11,226 nucleotides of DNA from Candidatus Aminicenantota bacterium. GTDB lineage: Bacteria; Acidobacteriota; Aminicenantia; Aminicenantales; Aminicenantaceae. The stretch is from assembly GCA_030633795.1 (NCBI GenBank), contig DAOWCB010000020.1:1-11226 (forward strand). Reading direction: 5' to 3'. This document shows, piece by piece, positions 7,430 to 11,226 of the stretch. Below the pieces are notes generated by a model. That model worked only from the letters and a program-made list of their open reading frames with translations. It had not been told where the DNA came from and did not search any database. The position numbers and the translations under genes were made by a program. The first letter of the stretch is position 1, and the number at the start of each line of letters is the position of its first letter.

Positions 7430-8146
7430 ATGTCTGTAAAAAAAATCTTTAATTATGCTCTGCTGATATTGCTTTTTCTGAACCTTTTTTTCATCAGTGC
7501 CATCCTTTCATTCCAGTTCACTCTCAAAGGAGAAATGGTCACATTACCAAGCCTTATAGGAAAAACTTTGGAAGAGGCAAAAACCGATCTCGAAAAGAAA
7601 AAAATCCACTTGGTTCAGAGCGGTGTTCGACTTCATCAACGGTATGAACGAGGGAAAATTATTTTTCAAGATCCACCGGCCAATTCTAAGGTCAAGATCA
7701 ACGCCGAAGCAAGAGTCGTGTTGAGTGCAGGAAAAGAAAAAGTTATCGTTCCAGAACTTTTGGGAAGAAACCTTCAGACTATCCGTCCTATTCTGGAAGA
7801 GGCCGGATTGAGAGAAGGTAAAATTTCCCATGTTCATACACCAAAATATGCGGCCGGCAAAATCATAGGGCAATATCCACTCTCTGAAGAAGAAGTAGGG
7901 CGAGATACACCTGTCAGCCTTTTGATCAGTCAGGGTCAGCACGAGATCAAATACCTAATGCCAGATTTGATCGGGAAAAGAGCAACTAGCTCAATCACTC
8001 AGCTAAAAGAGATGGATTTCAACGTGAGCAATATACGACGCCGATATTATCATGGCCTGGAGTCAGGAATCATCATCAACCAATCTCCTGCTCCGGGATC
8101 AAAAATTCAGAAGAGAAATAGAATCACTCTAGAAGTTAGCAAATGA
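7430..8146 (+). CDS. Free-standing membrane protein with three PASTA domains
   Basis: A 238-residue protein. Residues 1-8 are basic, about 9-31 form one membrane segment, and the remainder is outside the cytoplasm. Three PASTA units follow: about 36-102 (LPSLIGKTLEEAKTDLEKKK ... FQDPPANSKV), 104-169 (VPELLGRNL ... IGQYPLSEEEVGRDTPV) and 174-238 (MPDLIGKRA ... INQSPAPGSKIQ). Each shows the P-x-LIG start, the short helix and the Q-x-P-x-x-G-x-x-V/I end. PASTA domains occur on Ser/Thr kinases and high-molecular-weight penicillin-binding proteins, where they sense or bind peptidoglycan; here there is no kinase or transpeptidase domain. A wall-binding or sensing accessory protein is inferred. It is the first gene of the second operon, one base before the epimerase start, so cotranslation is likely. 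Confidence 0.88.
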   Translation: MSVKKIFNYALLILLFLNLFFISAILSFQFTLKGEMVTLPSLIGKTLEEAKTDLEKKKIHLVQSGVRLHQRYERGKIIFQDPPANSKVKINAEARVVLSAGKEKVIVPELLGRNLQTIRPILEEAGLREGKISHVHTPKYAAGKIIGQYPLSEEEVGRDTPVSLLISQGQHEIKYLMPDLIGKRATSSITQLKEMDFNVSNIRRRYYHGLESGIIINQSPAPGSKIQKRNRITLEVSK

Positions 8147-8147
8147 C

Positions 8148-9098
8148 ATGAACTACCTCGTCACTGGCGCAGCAGGATTCATCGGGTCTCATCTTTGTAA
8201 GAAACTAATCCGTGATGGCGCACACATTGTCGCCCTAGATGCTTTTACAGATTTTTACTCTCGATCAATCAAAGAAAATAATATCCAATCTCTTGTCAAT
8301 CATCCGCATTTTGAACTCATCCCTGCTGATATTCTCGAGATAGAGCTCAACGAAATCATGGATAAGGTCGATGTTGTTTTCCATTTTGCAGCCCAGCCAG
8401 GAGTGAGGACGAGCTGGGGAACAGACTTTTCCATCTATACCAAAAACAACATCGATGCAACTCAAAAGCTTCTAGAAGCTGCTAAAACATCAAAATTAAA
8501 AAAATTCATTTATGCATCATCCTCATCTGTTTATGGATTGAGTCCTAAGCTCCCGATGACAGAAACAAGCACCCTGCATCCCTATTCTCCCTACGGTGTG
8601 ACCAAATTGGCGGCCGAAAACCTTTGTTTTCTGTATTACAAAAACTATGGCATTCCATGTGTTTCCTTGAGGTTTTTTACTGTCTATGGCCCAGGTCAGC
8701 GTCCAGATATGGCTTTTCATAAATTTTTCAAATCTATCCTCTTAGGTGAAGAAATCACCGTTTTTGGTGATGGTCAGCAAACACGGGATTTTACCTTCAT
8801 CGATGACATAATCTGGGCCAATCTGTCGTCTATAGAAAATGGAAGAGCAGGAGAAAATTACAATCTCGGAGGTGGCACCCGGAAAAAGCTGGCTGATATC
8901 ATCCCTGTTCTTGAGGAAATTTGTCAAAGAAAAACAAAAATACGGTATGTTGCGGGACAAAAAGGGGATGTGCGACACACTTTTGCAGAAATTCAAAAGG
9001 CAAAAGATGATTTGAAATACACCCCCAAAATTGCCCTCGAAGAGGGATTAAGATCTGAGTGGGATTGGATTCAGACTATAAACACGGAAAAAATTTAA
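8148..9098 (+). CDS. NAD-dependent nucleotide-sugar epimerase/dehydratase (extended SDR)
   Basis: A 316-residue extended short-chain dehydrogenase. The NAD-binding GAAGFIG is at residues 7-13, Asp31 (ALDAF) likely binds the ribose, HFAAQPGVR is near 79-87, the catalytic serine region is SSSSVYG at 124-130, and the catalytic pair is Tyr149-x3-Lys153 (YGVTK). A sugar-nucleotide segment, RFFTVYGPGQRPDMA, follows at about 175-189. The Q-R-P-D-M-A signature and FGDGQQTRDFTFIDD are common in UDP-glucuronate 4-epimerases and related UDP-glucose 4-epimerase or dehydratase enzymes, so C4 epimerisation of a UDP-hexose or UDP-uronate is the best guess. The exact substrate cannot be read from sequence. 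It would supply sugars for surface polysaccharide or lipopolysaccharide. The ATG comes one base after the PASTA gene's stop, and the end is 17 bases before the next start. Confidence 0.92.
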   Translation: MNYLVTGAAGFIGSHLCKKLIRDGAHIVALDAFTDFYSRSIKENNIQSLVNHPHFELIPADILEIELNEIMDKVDVVFHFAAQPGVRTSWGTDFSIYTKNNIDATQKLLEAAKTSKLKKFIYASSSSVYGLSPKLPMTETSTLHPYSPYGVTKLAAENLCFLYYKNYGIPCVSLRFFTVYGPGQRPDMAFHKFFKSILLGEEITVFGDGQQTRDFTFIDDIIWANLSSIENGRAGENYNLGGGTRKKLADIIPVLEEICQRKTKIRYVAGQKGDVRHTFAEIQKAKDDLKYTPKIALEEGLRSEWDWIQTINTEKI

Positions 9099-9115
9099 TT
9101 TTAAAGGAACCCGAA

Positions 9116-9901
9116 ATGAAAATGCGAATATTCATAGGAATCCTCAGCCTTCTTCTGATATTTGGCGGACCAGCATGTAAAAAGAAAAGCCTTCAAATAG
9201 ATCCAGAAATCGCCTCTTCCGATGAAGCCTTATTCAGAACAGGAGAACAATTCATAAAAAAAAATCCTGAAAAAGCACGTCTATACCTCAGGCAGGCTAT
9301 CGATTCTTTCCCAAAGAGTTTTTACGCCCAACGGGCTAAACTAGCCATCGCAGATTCCTACTTTCATCAGGGTGACGAAGGCAGCATGATCCTTGCATCA
9401 TCCGAATACAGAGATTTCATCACCAATTTCCCGCTGAGTCCTTCTGCCCCATATGCACAGCTTCAAATTGCCTTATCTTTTTTTAAAAAAATCCTCAAAC
9501 CCGGCCGCGATCAAACAAAAACCGAACAGGCCCTTCTGGAGTTCAAACGTCTCATAACAGACTACCCCTTGAGTGACGAAGCAAAGGAGGCACGAGAAAA
9601 AGTAAAAGTATGCGAAGAGTACTTGGCCGCACATACTTTGAGCATCGGGAAACTCTACTACAAAAGAAAAGCCTATCCCGCCGCCATTAGCAGACTAAAG
9701 GATATTCTTTCCAATTATCCGACATTTTCAGGATTGGATGAGGTCTTTTTTTTTATTGGAGACTCCTATTATAAGATGAGTCAAACCGAAGAAAGTATTC
9801 CGTATTACACAAAATTGATATCCGATTATCCTCAAAGCAAATTCGCAAAAAAAGCACAGGAAAGAATGGAGGAAATCGAAAAAAAGAACCCAACCGACTA
9901 A
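9116..9901 (+). CDS. bamD: BamD-like outer-membrane assembly lipoprotein (TPR)
   Basis: A 261-residue protein from ATG 9116, which has AAAGGA 7 bases upstream; longer in-frame forms starting in the epimerase gene would bury the signal peptide. MKMR is followed by a hydrophobic stretch and FGGPAC, with Cys21 as the likely lipidated residue; the -2 proline makes the lipobox somewhat atypical. TPR-like helix pairs follow: EALFRTGEQFI and KARLYLRQAIDSFP, then AKLAIADSYFHQGD, FKRLITDYPLSDEAKEAREK, and the diagnostic EYLAAHTLSIGKLYYKRKAY with AISRLKDILSNYP, then DSYYKMSQTEESIPYY. Order, spacing and length fit BamD (YfiO, about 245 residues in E. coli), which binds BamA and helps insert beta-barrels in the outer membrane. 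A generic tetratricopeptide lipoprotein is the alternative. The next gene, which encodes a likely beta-barrel, starts 15 bases on. Confidence 0.85.
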   Translation: MKMRIFIGILSLLLIFGGPACKKKSLQIDPEIASSDEALFRTGEQFIKKNPEKARLYLRQAIDSFPKSFYAQRAKLAIADSYFHQGDEGSMILASSEYRDFITNFPLSPSAPYAQLQIALSFFKKILKPGRDQTKTEQALLEFKRLITDYPLSDEAKEAREKVKVCEEYLAAHTLSIGKLYYKRKAYPAAISRLKDILSNYPTFSGLDEVFFFIGDSYYKMSQTEESIPYYTKLISDYPQSKFAKKAQERMEEIEKKNPTD

Positions 9902-9905
9902 GGAG
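9901..9905 (+). promoter_or_regulatory. Ribosome binding site deciding the start of the barrel gene
   Basis: AGGAG overlaps the last base of the bamD stop and the G of an in-frame GTG at 9905. The GTG cannot use a site that overlaps it, whereas ATG 9917 lies 11 bases downstream and opens a normal signal peptide. The ATG is therefore preferred. Confidence 0.6.
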
Positions 9906-9916
9906 TGAAAAATCAA

Positions 9917-10696
9917 ATGAAAAAACATTGCACGTTTATCCTTGCTGCCCTGTTTTTCTTTAGTCTTCCCCAAGTCTCCTTTCCTCAGCTCCAGGATGTA
10001 TCCTTCTCCAGTGGGCTGAGGATAAAACCGGGAGCTCATTTTGAATATTTTTCTAGAAAAGTGACCTGGGATAATGAGAATCAAACTTTAGATTTGAAAT
10101 CCAAAATTTTCGCCTTGAATTTAGAAATTGAAATAAACGAAGGATTTTCCATCTCCGGATTGGCCGGATACACCTTATCAAATTATGATGCTCTGATTTT
10201 CAGGCAGTTGCCCTTTTCAGTCGAGTTGGATGCTAGTGACATAGGAGGATTTATCTTCGGTGCTGAATTAAGAAAATCTCTTTTTTATGCCAACGATTTT
10301 GAGTTTGGCCTCTATGGTCAATTCCTTTATCATATCGGCAAAGAAGAAACTTGGGATATCCCGGGACTCAATGTCACCGGAACAGTGACTGGAAAGCCGA
10401 CATGGATGAGAGCTTCTGCCGGTCCTTATATCAAGTTTACAGGTTTAGACTCCTTCTCCCCCTATTTGTCCGTCTGCTACAATAACTTATGGGGACGATT
10501 TGAAATGCAGCAGGCAATTCAAACCCTTGAAGGAACGGAGGAAAAAGAACTCAAGTCCAAAAGCCTGGTTGACATCACACTTGGAAGCATCCTCACCCTT
10601 AGTGATAACTTCTTCCTCAAAGGAGAGGCGCATATATTGCCACACAAAGATGGGATGGATTTGGGATTTGTGGTAATAGCTGCCTTCTCGTTCTAA
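9917..10696 (+). CDS. Probable outer-membrane beta-barrel protein of unknown function
   Basis: A 259-residue protein. Residues 1-24 (MKKHCTFILAALFFFSLPQV ...) form a signal peptide. The mature part is rich in alternating polar and hydrophobic short strands (for example FSISGLAGYTLS, FGAELRKSLFYA, EFGLYGQFLYHI, FLKGEAHIL), and it ends in VVIAAFSF. A terminal Phe after alternating hydrophobics is the usual C-terminal beta-signal of outer-membrane proteins recognised by the Bam machinery. The size suits a barrel of about 8-12 strands. I do not recognise a named family; OmpA-barrel-like or porin-like small barrels are the closest type. It follows bamD by 15 bases and precedes the protease by 12, so it is in the same operon. 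The function is unknown. Confidence 0.75.
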   Translation: MKKHCTFILAALFFFSLPQVSFPQLQDVSFSSGLRIKPGAHFEYFSRKVTWDNENQTLDLKSKIFALNLEIEINEGFSISGLAGYTLSNYDALIFRQLPFSVELDASDIGGFIFGAELRKSLFYANDFEFGLYGQFLYHIGKEETWDIPGLNVTGTVTGKPTWMRASAGPYIKFTGLDSFSPYLSVCYNNLWGRFEMQQAIQTLEGTEEKELKSKSLVDITLGSILTLSDNFFLKGEAHILPHKDGMDLGFVVIAAFSF

Positions 10697-10708
10697 CCGG
10701 AGGAAATG

Positions 10709-11226
10709 ATGAAAAAATCCAAAATAACATTACTTATTTCGATCATCTTCGTCTTTTTCTTTTCTTCCAGCTTTGATTTTCCCCGACTTCGGAGACAAAA
10801 ACGAAATCCCATGCGGATGTTTCGGCATCAGGTCCATTCTATCAACCAAGGGCAACCGTTTGGAATCGGAGAAACGCGTTATGCGCCTGACCGAGTTCTT
10901 GTTAAATTCAAACAAACCCTGTCCCTTCAAACCATTGATACAACCATAAATGCTTATCAAGCAAAAACAATTAAGCAAATTCCTGTGTTGGAGATTTATA
11001 TACTCAAAGTTCCAGAATATTCAACCGTAGAAGAAATGATTTATGCATTAAAGCTGAATCCAGATGTTGAATATGCTACCCCAGATTATAAGACCTACAT
11101 AACAGCCGTTCCTAAACCCAACGATAATTTTTTCGATTTGCAGTATGCTCTTTTTAACGAAGGTCAAGAAATTGGATTCCCAGGCCCTCAGGGAAAAAAC
11201 AGAGCCGACATCAAAGCCCTCGAAGC
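10709..11226 (+). CDS. Subtilisin-family (S8) serine protease, N-terminal part (3' partial)
   Basis: Only the first 172 residues are in the window. GGAGG at 10699-10703 favours ATG 10709 (5-base spacing) over the adjacent ATG 10706. MKKSK is followed by a hydrophobic signal (about 6-22), then a basic region. A propeptide-like domain spans about 58-131: APDRVLVKFK ... VLEIYILKVPE ... LNPDVEYATPDY, matching the inhibitor/chaperone propeptides of fervidolysin-type and other secreted subtilases. The mature domain opens with PNDNFFDLQYALFNEGQ, the usual NDPxxxxQWxLxNxGQ entry of such enzymes, and RADIKALEA, where the DI-A-W-like segment leads into the catalytic Asp. The catalytic Asp, His and Ser lie beyond the window, so activity cannot be judged. 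It is the fifth gene of the operon, 12 bases after the barrel gene. Secretion to the periplasm or surface is likely. Confidence 0.85.
   Translation, partial: MKKSKITLLISIIFVFFFSSSFDFPRLRRQKRNPMRMFRHQVHSINQGQPFGIGETRYAPDRVLVKFKQTLSLQTIDTTINAYQAKTIKQIPVLEIYILKVPEYSTVEEMIYALKLNPDVEYATPDYKTYITAVPKPNDNFFDLQYALFNEGQEIGFPGPQGKNRADIKALE

Noticed and set aside
9059..9115. Upstream in-frame start for the BamD-like gene within the epimerase gene
   Set aside because: It would place 19 polar residues before the lipoprotein signal; ATG 9116 follows AAAGGA and starts the signal directly.
1..11226. CRISPR arrays, tRNA or rRNA genes
   Set aside because: No regularly spaced repeats, and no tRNA or rRNA sequence that I recognise on either strand.

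Overview
The window looks like chromosomal DNA from a Gram-negative anaerobic or facultative bacterium of moderate GC. It encodes outer-membrane biogenesis (a BamD-like lipoprotein, a probable beta-barrel) and a multiheme, iron-sulfur respiratory module. The mix of PASTA, TolB-like propeller and propeptide-bearing subtilase proteins is reminiscent of Acidobacteriota or Aminicenantes-type lineages. That placement is an impression from protein content, not something the sequence proves.

Region 1 (1-5931, + strand) is a compact redox operon whose beginning lies outside the window. It holds a molybdopterin-family oxidoreductase missing its extreme N-terminus, a secreted beta-propeller protein, a membrane-anchored hexaheme cytochrome c, and a fusion of a NarI-like membrane cytochrome b with a HdrD-like iron-sulfur protein carrying two CCG domains. 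Spacing is tight (16, 9 and -8 bases). The genes fit a quinone-linked electron-transfer complex related in parts to Qrc, Act, Hmc, Tmc and DsrMK, but the combination matches none of these as I know them. The oxidoreductase has no cysteine where many relatives have a Mo-ligating Cys, so its catalytic status is open.

Region 2 (5932-6209) is non-coding and lies between convergent genes. It contains a 226-base element bounded by near-perfect 13-base terminal inverted repeats (consensus CCTGRATTATTCA). Inside is a short reading frame resembling the start of an IS1380-type transposase. A second, solitary copy of the right end lies 3 bases upstream, so the junction forms a hairpin. The element ends exactly at the stop codon of the next gene.

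Region 3 (6210-7253, - strand) is a low-specificity L-threonine aldolase gene with a good sigma70-type promoter. The 176-base gap 7254-7429 is a divergent promoter region.

Region 4 (7430 to the window end, + strand) is a second tight operon: a free-standing triple-PASTA membrane protein, an NAD-dependent nucleotide-sugar epimerase, a BamD-like lipoprotein, a probable outer-membrane beta-barrel, and the start of a subtilisin-family protease. The theme is the cell envelope: wall or peptidoglycan sensing, surface sugar synthesis, outer-membrane protein assembly and an exported protease.
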